Shown here in pieces: positions 46,182 to 56,985 of a stretch of DNA of 64,000 bases. The translations under genes were made by a program, and so were the position numbers. This stretch comes from Gymnopus androsaceus JB14 (Eukaryota; Basidiomycota; Agaricomycetes; Agaricales; Omphalotaceae), in the NCBI GenBank assembly GCA_009733575.1, contig ML769630.1, positions 39,207 through 103,206 of the forward strand, in the 5' to 3' direction. The notes beneath the pieces were generated by a model. That model saw only the letters and a list, made by a program, of their open reading frames with translations, made no database searches and was not told the DNA's origin. Each line of letters starts with the position of its first letter. The stretch's first letter is position 1.

Positions 46182-49100
46182 ATGGCGAAAACTCGAGCAA
46201 TGGCCAAGGTATCTGCAGTCGACAAGGCGAAAACCCGTGGTGCCAAAGCCCAGGTTCAAAACGGAAAAACACTAACGTTCGACTCCGTCACAATTACTGC
46301 CCCCCGTGGCCACAAACAGGTGAACCCCACGCCTCAGCCCAACCGTTCACCCTCTCCCGCCATATCCATGACTAAACCCAGTCACTCTCCTTCACCAGCT
46401 GTTGGCCTAACTGGTAGCGGTTCAGAGTCTATCAAGCAAGACGATATTCTCAAAGAAGGCTGGCACCTTCTGAAGGCTTACTTGGATGGAGAGAAGCACG
46501 CATCCGCCAAGGTCGTGTCTGACTTCCTCGAAGCCGTGTCACAGCCGGAGCTGGAAAAGGCCTTTGGGGAGATAATGGGCTGTGAGGATGATGATGAGGA
46601 AGGCCAGAAAGTCTTGCAGGCTATACTCCAAACGAAGCTGGCAGAATCGGAAACACAGGCAGGGCCAAGTACGTCTATTCATTAGATTCATTCAACAGAT
46701 ACTGACTGATTTGGTAGAAATTCCAAAGTGCAAAACAACGTTCCACCCCAAGTTCTTCGAGGAGGACTCTGCGTCTCGGCGTCCCATTCGCAATCCCACT
46801 CCCTTTTCCCCTGCTCACTCCTCTTCACCAACCGCTACACCTGGAACCGCTCGTCCTTATCGCACGATGGGATTACCGTCCTCAAGCATCCCACCAACTT
46901 CGCCGTGCCCTATACCCAGTGTCAGTGGGCATTCATCGTCTACCCTCGAGAAGCCCGAGTCTCTCCTCCTGGAGGAAGTGGACAACGTCTTTCATCTCGA
47001 CGGACATGAACAAGCGCTACCCGATGACCAAGGCTCTGTTGCCAGTAACAAACCCGATGATCCTGGCCATTCGACTGCTGTCGCGAAGTCAAACAGGGCC
47101 TTGGAAATCTCTGTCGCGGTGGAGGAAAGGAGGCGAACACTCCTGAATCTAGTCAAGAAGCAGAGGGAGAAGGCTTCGGCTAAGATGACGGAGCAAACTT
47201 CGAAAAGTTGAACGAAGGGGAAGGGGAAGGGGAAGGGGAAAGGGAAGGGGAAGGGGAAAGGGAAGGGGAAAGGGAAGGGGAAGGAAGGGGACAATATCTC
47301 TAAAGTACCAGAAGACGACGTCGACGAGCCCTCTGGGCAAGCTGGGGAGGAAAACAAAGAGATGGACAAGAAGCGAGGGAGGTTGTCAAAGGAGGTCAAA
47401 GCACAAGCCCTGGCGCTTCGTCAACGATACCACGACGACCTGGAAGCGCTGGCGGCGAAGGAGGGGAAAACGGTGGGCTGCCTCTTGCAAGCTGTTGGAG
47501 ACGTGGTACGCAACAACCGAGCACTAAATCGATGGAACGGGTTCCAAGCTTTCGCGGTTCATCCCGACGGCTTAAACATGAAACCGAGGGAGGGACAATC
47601 CAATAAGGACTTTCAGGAGGAGGTCCGTGCGTTGTACCTTGAAAAGCGCGATGACGATGACGAGGAGGAGTTTGAGGGCGCTATGGAGTGGTACAAAAAA
47701 ACCATGGCCACCCAAACAGCCGAGAAACGTCTTGAGGGACTTTCTGAGAAGGAACTTCAGAAGCTCGCTGCGCCTTTCATCAATCGAGTACGTTTTCCGA
47801 ATATTCGAATATTCAATGACTGATTTTACATTATCTATAGGGACGTCAAATTTACGAGGTATATCAAGTCTCGTGCTTTGGATGGATCGTCGACGCAGTG
47901 TCTGCGCGTGCCGTTGCTTTTGGTGGTGACCCGCTATATGTCGCCATGAAGGATGCAAATCCTTCGCAGTTGAAAAGTCAATCTGTCAACTACGGCACTA
48001 TGATTCACTCTCAACTGATGTTGAAGAAACAGGGCGGGGTTGCGCTCGATCCGGCGAAGCAGGGGATGGTCAACCGATACTTAAACGAAGGCACAGACAA
48101 GGTGGTTTTGCATGGATTACTCAAAGATATCTGGTTACACTCTCTACGTGAGTTGCTGTACTCTCATATATATGTATACACTCATTTTATCTTTGGGTAG
48201 GTGAAGTTCATCCGAATAAAGACTACAAGCAGATGAAATGGGGTTCTGCTTTCGCCGACCTCTGTTATGAGGCCAAAGTCAAACTAATCAAATATCCCGT
48301 CGGTATGAAGGCGATCGGTCCTCCGGGAGGTATCCAAGGTTCCGCGAATATGCCGTTGAAGTATGTGAAGGAAATCGTCAAACAATATGTCCAATTCTGG
48401 CAACAGGAGGCGAGAGAGCAGACAGCTGAGGCGGCGATGGATCAGGATTCACAGGAAGATAGCGACGATGAACAACGAAAGGTTTTTTTTGAAGATCTGG
48501 TACGGTTTGTTCCTTGGGATGACGGTAAGCCATCGGTGGTTTAATAGGTTTCGACAAATCTAACTACGGTTTCTCTAGACGATAAGGAGAAGACACTCAG
48601 AGATCAAGCGAACATCGGCATTCTCCTTCAAGTCCCGAAAAGGAACAGTGAACCACTTGTGTTAGCGAAAGTCCTTCATTCAAAAAGTTCATCAAGCGTG
48701 CTGGGAAGAACATTGAAATCGACATTCCGGAGGCCGACAATGGGGAGAAGGGTGACGACTCGGAGGACGAGAACAAGGATGAGGAGAGTCAGGAGGAAGT
48801 GGTTCAGAATAATCGGGATAAACAGGTGGCTACAGTTCGGCGTAAGAAGGGAGGTCGTGAGGGAAAGAAGACATTGACAGACAGTTGGGCGCAACATAAG
48901 GGTAAGGCTGCCAATCGCCTCTGCCTTTCGGACAGCGAGGATGAAGAACAGGCAGCTCCTAGCAAGGACGACACTCTCGAGGTCAGAGTGCTCGATAGCC
49001 CTCCGAATCCTGCGCGCATCCAAAAGGAGATTACGAACAAGCCCCGTCCGCGTCCTATTCCTCGAGGTGGCACTCGCAAAGTCCACAGAGCGTTTAGTTT

Positions 49101-49245
49101 GTCTGCTGACGAAAATGGAAGTGATGATGAGCGACCAAGGAAGCGTGCTCGTCTTGATAAAGACAGGGAGAAGGGTAAGGAAAAAGCAGTTGAGGTGGTA
49201 GCATCAAAGGCGGGACCGTCGAAGAAACGGAAGCGGGATGCCTAA
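46182..49245 (+). pseudogene. WNxFQ-family gene of KDZ2, two lesions
   Basis: Exons 46182-46668, 46718-47787, 47841-48147, 48201-48524 and 48579-49245 splice in phase at GT-AG sites. Domain order equals the KDZ1 paralogue: KEGWHLLKAYLDGEK, a Ser/Pro part (GLPSSSIPPTSPCP), a run of about 12 Lys-Gly pairs (47212-47290), KKRGRLSKEVKAQALALRQR, LNRWNGFQAFAVHPDG, YQVSCFGWIVDAVSARAVAF and a basic tail ending KKRKRDA. Breaks: an in-frame TGA at 47209-47211, most simply an Arg CGA that lost its C, and one missing A in the A-run at 48680. Without that base the frame would continue KFIKRAGKNIEIDIPEAD. Each lesion is a single base, so recent loss or an assembly error is possible. Confidence 0.75.
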
Positions 49246-49470
49246 CTTAGCAATGTAGAATATTCATTTATGTATTTTTTATATACTGTAACACAATTAA
49301 CACAATACCAACCACTTTACAAGTTGACATCCCGTGTGAGTGAGAACTTGTTAGTTGAAGTAGGTGTCAAAGTGTACATTGTATAGTGTACATTACATGT
49401 TCGTATTGGAAATGGAAAAGTATAGATCCATGTAGCAACAAGTTTTTTTTGATTCAAATTGCCTGAAAGT
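49246..49470. other. Spacer between the KDZ2 gene and its end array
   Basis: AT-rich; no feature recognised. Confidence 0.3.
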
Positions 49471-50290
49471 TAAGGTGGGTAGCTACCCTTCATAAAAATT
49501 AAGTGGGTAGCTACCCCTCATAAAATTAAGGTGGGTAGCTACCCACAATATTTGTGATTATATGTGGGTCTATATACTTTGTAACATACTTACTATGTAT
49601 AAATACAGTAGATAGACTTATACAATTGAGGTGGGTAGCTACCCACAATATTGGTGGTTGTATATGGGTCTGTATACTTTGTAACATACTTAATATAGCA
49701 GATAGACTTACAGAGGCGGCCAAACAATATTCCCCCATGTGGAAACAATATTCCCTGTTAAGCTGGGGAATGTCTTTTGGCCGCCTCTGTATATGGTTCA
49801 TGGTTTGTATATTCATGGTATGCATGAGCTTGATGTCAATGCAAATAATTAGGTAGCTACCCATCCATGTTTATTGTTATCCGTTGTAGTAACATGTTCA
49901 CCAAATATATCAAGTGTAATACAATCAATTAAGCTACATGAATGGGTGGGTAGCTAGCTATGCTAATAATATGAACTGACAGAGATAATAACCCTTATGG
50001 AACCCAATAAATATAGTTAAATGGCATATGAAATGTACTCTGTACTGCAGAAAAAAATGCTCAAAAACCATTGGGTAGCTACCCAGGAGAGACCCCAGGC
50101 ACTGCGTGACGTGATATGATAGGTAGCTACCCAAGTCAACTTGGAGAAAAATGGGTAGCCACCCAGGTTGGGGTAGCTACACACCTTATATAAATGGGTG
50201 GGTAGTCTACCCCAAAAAGGGGCCTCTTAGGCATATTTAAGACATCATTTTTTTACCCTAAGTAGGTCAGTTTGGTAGGTGCCTGAAGTG
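49471..50290 (-). repeat. KDZ2 right end with GGGTAGCTACCC array
   Basis: Read inward from 50290 it starts CACTTCAGGCACCTACC, and keeps the KDZ1 order CCTAAGAGG, GGGTAGACTACCC (KDZ1: GGGCATTCTGCCC), and CTGGGGTCTCTCC before GGGTAGCTACCC. About ten motif copies occur at roughly 49474, 49502, 49531, 49632, 49852, 50073, 50132 and nearby. The left end of KDZ2 is not in the window. The sequence after 50290 belongs to a hAT-type remnant, so the target duplication is lost. Confidence 0.8.
49711..49789. mobile_element. 79-bp MITE with TA target duplication (Tc1/mariner type)
   Basis: CAGAGGCGGCCAAA at the left is the exact reverse complement of TTTGGCCGCCTCTG at the right. TA precedes at 49709-49710 and follows at 49790-49791. 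It sits inside the KDZ2 end. Confidence 0.75.
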
Positions 50291-50325
50291 GGCTCACAGG
50301 CCAAAGCCGGGCCGGCACATCACTA
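50291..50325 (-). repeat. hAT-type terminal remnant
   Basis: GGCCAAAGCCGGGCCGGCAC followed by ATCACTA is the same end as that of the element at 62647-63226 (ends CCGGGCCGGCACATCACTA). The other end is absent. Confidence 0.55.
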
Positions 50326-50329
50326 GAAC

Positions 50330-53300
50330 TTGTACCTTCAACTGAAGTGTTATAGATTAATCAATGACATTGATGGAGTTGCAGGAAAAGTAGAAGGGTT
50401 TACTACATCAAAGAAACAGATGCGTAACAAAGTGTGGACTTTAATTGCAAAACTAGGATCACCTTCTTGGTTTATTACCATGTCTCCAGCTGATGTGAAA
50501 CATCCTTTATGTTTACATTTTGCAGATACTAATGAAGAATATCACCCTGATATTATTTTACCAGAAGATATTAGAAAACAACTTATTGCTTAAAATCCTA
50601 TTGCAGCTGCAAGATTCTTTCATGTTATATGTGAAGCATTTATCAAACATGTTCTTGGTGTAGGAACCAGTCATGATGGTTTGTATGGAAACACAGCACT
50701 ATGGAACTGTTGAACAGCAAGGTTGATTGACTTTACACCTACATTTGTTATTATGGATTCAATCCTGTCTATTGCCGCAAGAAATCAGAAATCAAATTGT
50801 GGAAAACAACTCCGACTTTTTAGAAAAAAATGGTTAAGTACTTAGAAAGTGCTCATGTTGGTGAATTTGAAAACAACACATCAGATGAAGTTAGGCAAAA
50901 CATTGAGCAACAAAAATTAGAAACCCCTAACTATGAAGATCCTTCATTAAAACTGCCTCTAGGTCCACCTCCCAAATGCAGTTGCAACAAGGATAATGAG
51001 TGTCTTGACTGTCAGAATTATGCTGCATGGGTAGAACACTTCAAAAGAGAATGTGATGATCTTGCTTACCGAGTTAACAGACATAGAGACTGTATAAATG
51101 CATTGGGTGCCACCAAAAACAATGATAACAATGATAGAAAGAAAAAATCTCATGCATATCCTACCTGTAAAGATGCTAAAGGTAATTGTAAAGCTCGATT
51201 TCCCAGGGAAACAAATGACACAACTAAAGTTGATATGGGAAGTGGACATCTAAAGATTAAAAAAGGTGAACCTTGGTATAACACATGGACACCAACCCTA
51301 ACATATTTATTGAGATGCAATACTGATGTAACCAGTCTACTTTCAGGCACAGCTGTAAAGGCAGTTATCACTTATACAACAGATTATGTGACTAAACCTG
51401 GTTTAAAAACTCATATGGTGTTTTCTGCAATCAAGAATGTTTACTCAAAAGCAAAAGCTGATGGTATTTACAATGGTGATGACAGATCATATGCAAGAAA
51501 ACTTCTAGTTAAAATGTCAAATTCTCTCACATTGAAACTAGAAATAGGCAGCCCTGTGGCATCATTATATCTGCTAGGAAATCCAGACCATTACACAAAC
51601 TTTGAATTCAAACCATTTTATTGGAGAGGACATGTTGAGAAGGTCCGTAAATTTTGGGTTGATTTAGAAGATCCGAATTGTGATGTGACAATGGAGGATC
51701 CAGAAGAGACTGTAGTACTGAATAAGAAAAAAGATACTCTGTATGGATATTCAAAGATCGATGATTATGTCTTTAGACCTAATGAATTAGAAGGTGTATG
51801 CTTATATGATTGGGTATCTTACAGTACAAGTGTGAAAAGGTCAAGAGCTGATTTTAAAAAGTTCAGTGAAAATATCAAGTTGCATGAGGAGACATTACAA
51901 GTTGTACAACAAGATCATGATGAAGGCATGGATGAAGAAGATGAATTAAATCTAAGGGACCCTGAAGATGATGAAGGAACAATAGTAAATAGTATGTCTG
52001 ACTTGTCTGATGCAAGTGATACTGAAATAGATTCAGATGATGAAAGTAGCTGTGATTCACTGGACCTACTTCAAAAGGAGAAGAATATAAAACATACTTA
52101 TGAACATAAATCAAATAATACCTCAAACTTTAACAAACAACATGAACACTATGAAACACATATGGTTACATGGAATACAGCACAAACACAGTTGGCATTA
52201 AACTTCCTGGGGGGTTCTTTACCTAGGAGTGATGCGGGTGACATGGAGTACTACTCATATACAATGTTAACATTATTCAAACCTTGGAATACAGGAGCTG
52301 ATCTCAATACACTAAATCAGAGCTGGCAGGATGCATTCAATGATTACAATTTCACTAAAGACCAAAATCAGTTAATGAAAAACTTGAATTTAAGATGGGA
52401 GTGCTATGACTCAAGGGATGACTATTCAAAGCAACAACCACAAAATGGTGAGAAAAGATCAAAACTTATGGGATCTTTGGAGGAAGGAACTGACTCCAAT
52501 ACAATCAATGACTTTGAGGATAATATGGTATATGAAGATGAAGAGCCTGCCCTATACTATGATATTGAGAATGCCTATTATCAACAAGAAAACATGGATG
52601 TGGAATTAACCAAAGGAGCAGCAGTAGATGTTGGTTTGAGAAAAACAATCAATGATCAGTGTGGTAATGAGTGAGCAGATTTTGAAGCTCCAATGGCAAC
52701 TGCAAATAGTTGGGCCACAACTGTACAGAATATTTGGAAATCATTCATAGATGAACAGGTAATCCATAGTGAAGATATACCAGATCATAATCACAAAGGG
52801 AAATTTACAAAGTAGAATGAAGTTATCATTGCAGATGGGTCTTACATGAAAAAGATTTCCATGCAGAGATTGATGAAGAACAAAACATAATTGACCATGT
52901 AGTAAAACAAAAATCACTAAACAATGAACAAGAACACACTTTTAGAATAATTGCCAATCATGCAACTCTAGGAGATAGTAATCCATTGTACATTACAGTA
53001 TAACTTGGTGAACCTTCAATATGCAAACAAATTTCAAGGTGTATATACATCTCTATCTAGAAGTTCCAGTCATAAGGGTACACTGATCATGCAAGGCTTA
53101 AGCAAAGATGTAATCCGAATGATAACAGAAGGACTTCATGGAAGAAAACAATCAAACAACTTTCTTAGGCAAGAATATCGTGAACTAGAACTGTTAGATG
53201 AAATAACAAAATGGAGATATGAGAACAAACTATCAAAAGAAGTAGCAGGAATTACAAGGAATCAGCTCATTCATTCTTATTGCACTTGGAAAGGTGAACA

Positions 53301-53466
53301 ATATGTTCCAGACACTGTACATGAGAACGTACGTTGGAGTAAAGAAGATCCTTTTATTGTAAGCAATGGCACAGAAGGAGCAATGTCCTGGAATATGTTC
53401 AATAATGGCAAAGGTAAATCAAACATTAGACCAAAGAAAACTTATGCAACAAATCCAGGCCGCTGA
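50330..53466 (+). pseudogene. Helitron Rep/helicase, helicase core deleted
   Basis: 50330-50593 reads WTLIAKLGSPSWFITMSPADV and HPLCLHFADT, the Helitron N-terminal domain. The HUH motif (LHLHLLLWI, His codons at 50736 and 50742) is in another frame, just after a TGA at 50724. The 614-codon frame 50830-52674 carries a Cys-rich stretch (CSCNKDNECLDCQ) and the two-tyrosine Rep site YTTDYVTK (51373-51396). SLPRSDAGDMEYYSYTMLTLF and ECYDSRDDY follow, as in Helitron proteins. After stops at 52672, 52813 and later, 53005-53466 resumes with GVYTSLSRSSSHKGTLIMQG, which resembles helicase motif VI. The Walker and most Pif1 motifs should lie between, so nearly the whole helicase is deleted around 52990. 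Rolling-circle transposition is lost. Confidence 0.85.
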
Positions 53467-53584
53467 GTCATGAACTGTCAACTGGTGCTGTTTTTTTTTG
53501 GCTGGACCCATACTACTATCCAGTTCTTCTTGGATATCAGCTTTTCTCTTCAAGGATAACAATGGTGATGAACCTTGAGCCAAT

Positions 53585-54388
53585 GTGTATACAATTGGTC
53601 TCATTTGGGATCACAAAAATTACAGTTGTGCTTATGAGGCCTTATTATCTATTCTTTTGGACATCTGGTTATATAATCCTCAAAAATGGACTTCCAATTT
53701 CAAGGGATGTAACAGATATTTGAATGCAGTTGCACAAGGATTTAAAGAAATCACAGGAAAGAAAAAAACCATAGAAAATGTAAGACATGACTTGAGAAAC
53801 CAACTAAACACAGACTTTGGCAGTGAAAACTTTCCTTATGGTCCTGTTGGTACAAATTTAGGATTACTATTATCAAAATGTATGAGTGATGATATTGTGC
53901 CTACATCCAGACATGTGATTTGCAACCAGTGTGGTTCTCATGAAGTGAGGTCAAATATGTTTAATCAATTTGATATGCCCCATACAGGTACAGAGTCAAC
54001 AAATGCTACTATTAAGTTACTACAAAACACAAAGCGAAATTGCCCTCAATGTCATACACCTTCATCTGCCCTAATATTATTCAAAGAGACTCCACATATC
54101 ATGACTATGATACCAGGAGACAACTATAAAAGACAGAAACCTACAAAAAACCTTAGTATTCTAATGATTGATTCTAAAGAACAGACTCGTACACTGAGAG
54201 GGGTTATTTACTGGGGAAATCAAAATCACTTTGTATCCAGAGTTGTAACACCTGACAGCATGGTTTGGTATAATGATGGAGTAACAATAGGAAGAAGTAG
54301 CATTTATGAAGGACAACTATCAGCTGTTGGAGTCTTAACAGAAAGAGATGGTGCTAGAGCAGTAGCTTACATATATGGGAAGCCTTGA
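53585..54388 (+). pseudogene. Helitron C-terminal cysteine-peptidase-like domain
   Basis: A 267-codon open frame begins YTIGLIWDHKNYSCAYEALL; the Cys codon is at 53627. It has two zinc-ribbon-like pairs (CNQCGSH and CPQCHTP) and a late GNQNHFVSRVV, with His at 54227. The Cys box followed by a His box, with two CxxC pairs between, is the layout of ubiquitin-specific-protease-like folds. I recall similar C-terminal domains on fungal Helitron helicases. It follows the helicase remnant by about 120 bases that contain a TGA. It is therefore probably the detached C-terminus of the same polypeptide rather than a separate gene. Substrate unknown. Confidence 0.6.
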
Positions 54389-55129
54389 GAAAATAATGTT
54401 AAAATAGATGTCTCCTATGGTCTGGGTGACTATAGTACATATAAAATGGCTCCATATTATTATATGTTGCCAATTTATGTACTATAGTACTCCTCAGACT
54501 GCAATTTAAGAGAATTTATAGTACTTGAATAAGTTATTTTCTATCCTATAGCCAGTATAATATTATATTCTAGACCATACCATGTAAAGTAAGGACTCGG
54601 ACCCGCCAGTGTGGCTATATCACTAGTATGACTCATTTGAAACTTATCAATGGTCCGCATTGCCTAAAACCATTGATAATTTTTCAATATATCATTCCAT
54701 AAATGTCAGATAAGTTGTCTGACTCACTGATTACTTTGCAAAAGAGGTATGATAAAGTGTGACAATGAAAAGTAATCAATAACTCAAGAATTTCTTCAAT
54801 GATTAATGAAATCATCAAGCAACCAATAAGTCTTATACTCTTATTAATTTATTCATGACTTATCAATGTCAAAAAATCCAGAAGTCAAAAAGATTATGGA
54901 ATACCTTGGTTTAAAGAATACAGAAAACAAGCATTCAAAAAGATTCAATAAGTTTAAGAGCTTATTAAATACATATTGGTTAATTCTCATTGCATCTGCT
55001 ATTTCAAAAGTGTGTGTAAAATTTTTGAAATATAATGACTGATGATATCTGAGGAATTGATATATCAAAAAAATATACCAGAGTGATTATGGATAACCTC
55101 AAATTTTATTTATGGTTTGGTTTGGCAAT
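54389..55129. other. AT-rich spacer after the Helitron
   Basis: No gene seen. CCGCCAGTGTGGCTATATCA followed by CTAG near 54605-54630 could be the Helitron 3' end (CTRR before T) or a hAT-type end. I cannot decide. Confidence 0.35.
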
Positions 55130-55131
55130 TA

Positions 55132-55512
55132 CAGCGCTTTTCATAATTATGTGGAATTTGAAAAATTTGAAAAACCTTTGTGTGGCTGTGCCTTCACAGC
55201 TTTACAAAGCCAGACATGGCAACGGTTGGTGACGGAAGGTGACAGACATCTCGGAGGGTTGTTGAGACTACTGATAACCTTCTGCGCCCCCCAGCGAGGG
55301 CATATCCCGCCCCCTAAGTATTTTTTCTAGTATTTGTTTTGATTTTTCCAGCATTTACAGAGCCCAATGGCCAAGCTTCCTTTTTTTTTTGAATTGTTAA
55401 GTGCTAGTGAGGGGAATGGTTTCGTAGCACTTGCCTTTGTAAAGCTGTGGAGGCACAGCCACACAAAGGTTTTTCAAATTTTTCAAATTCCACATAATTA
55501 TGAAAAGCGCTG
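55132..55512. mobile_element. 381-bp MITE with long inverted ends and TA target duplication
   Basis: The left end CAGCGCTTTTCATAATTATG is complementary to the right end (CATAATTATGAAAAGCGCTG). Pairing continues for about 75 bp through TTTGAAAAACCTTTGTGTGG and GGCTGTGCC. TA precedes at 55130-55131 and follows at 55513-55514. TA targets and CAG-starting ends suggest Tc1/mariner relatives. Confidence 0.8.
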
Positions 55513-55515
55513 TAA

Positions 55516-55884
55516 GAGGGTTTCAAGAAGATACCATGATTTATTGATAACTTATATATTACATAAATTAGACAAATCAAAGAATTTATTGAAGACTCAG
55601 AAAAATGAGTTTGAAGTTATAATCAGTACTCCAGAAGCAATTCATAAAATTGGCAGCTGTTAATTACATATATCATTACTTGTAGCACTAAGTAAGATAT
55701 TTGACAAATAAAAACAAATGTAATTGATATATCAACAAATATGTGGACCAAGTTATAGAAAAATTATGATATCTTCAGATATCAAATAATCAAGTGGCAT
55801 TGATGATAAATCAAATGAAATATTTTTGGTTTTGTAATCCCTAGATCATTCATATATCATATGTTGTATTGGATATTTATGAGA
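55516..55884. other. AT-rich spacer
   Basis: No gene recognised; leads into the CTTAAG minisatellite. Confidence 0.35.
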
Positions 55885-56985
55885 TTGCTTAAGACTCAAG
55901 GCTTAAGTCTTTAGCCGAGAGCTCAAGTTCAAGGCTTAAGACTGCTCAAGTTGTAAGACTGCTTAAGGCTTAAGACTGCTCAACAACCTTTAAGACTACT
56001 CAAGGCTTAAGATTTTATTCAAAAAGGCTTAAGACTCCTCAACAAAGCTTAAGACTGCTTTACAAGGCTTAAGATTTTATTCAAAAAGGCTTAAGACTCC
56101 TCAACAATGCTTAAGACTGCTTTACAAGGCTTAAGACTGCTCAAGGCTTAAGACTACTCAAGGCTTAAGATTTTGCTCAACAAGGCTTAAGACTAATCAA
56201 GGCTTTAGATTTTGCTCAACAAGGCTTAAGACTACAAGACTAAACAAGGTTAAGACTGCTCAACAAGGTTTAAGACTGCTCCACTAGGCTTAAGACTGCT
56301 CAAGGCTTGAGATTTTGCTCAACAAGGCTTAAGAGTGCTCAACAAGGTTTACGATTGCTCAAGGCTTAAGATTTTATTCAACAAGGTTTACAATTGCTCA
56401 ACAAGGTTTAAGATTGCTCAAGGCTTAATATTTTATTCAACAAGGCTTAAGATTGCTCAAGGCTTAATATTTTATTCAACAAGGCTTAAGACTTTGTTCA
56501 ACAAGGCTTAAGACTACAAGACTACTCAAGGCTTAAAACTGCTCAAGGCTTAAGATTTTGCTCAAGAAGACCTAAGACTGCTCAACGAGGTTTAAGATTG
56601 CTCAACAAGGCTTAAGACTGCTCTAGGCTTAAGACTGCTCTAGGCTTAAGACTGCTCTAGGCTTAAGACTGCTCTAGGCTTAAGACTGCTCTAGGCTTAA
56701 GATTACTCAACAAGGTTTAAGAATTTATTCAACAAGGCTTAAGACTACAAGACTACTCAAGGCTTAAAACTGCTCAACAAGGCTTAAGGCTGCTCCCCAA
56801 GGCTTAAAACTGCTCAAGGCTTAAGATTTTGCTCAACAAGGCTTAAGACTGCTCAATGTGGTTTTACACTACTCAAGGCTTAAGCTATCATTCAACAAGG
56901 CTTAAGACTGCTCATGACTTAAGACTGCTCAACAAGGTTTCACACTGCTCAACAAGGCTTAAGACTGATCAAGGCTTAAGAATTT
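55885..56985 (+). repeat. CTTAAG minisatellite, forward arm
   Basis: More than 40 degenerate units of about 20 bp, AAGGCTTAAGACTGCTCAAC, include a clean run at 56610-56700 (CTCTAGGCTTAAGACTG). Confidence 0.95.
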
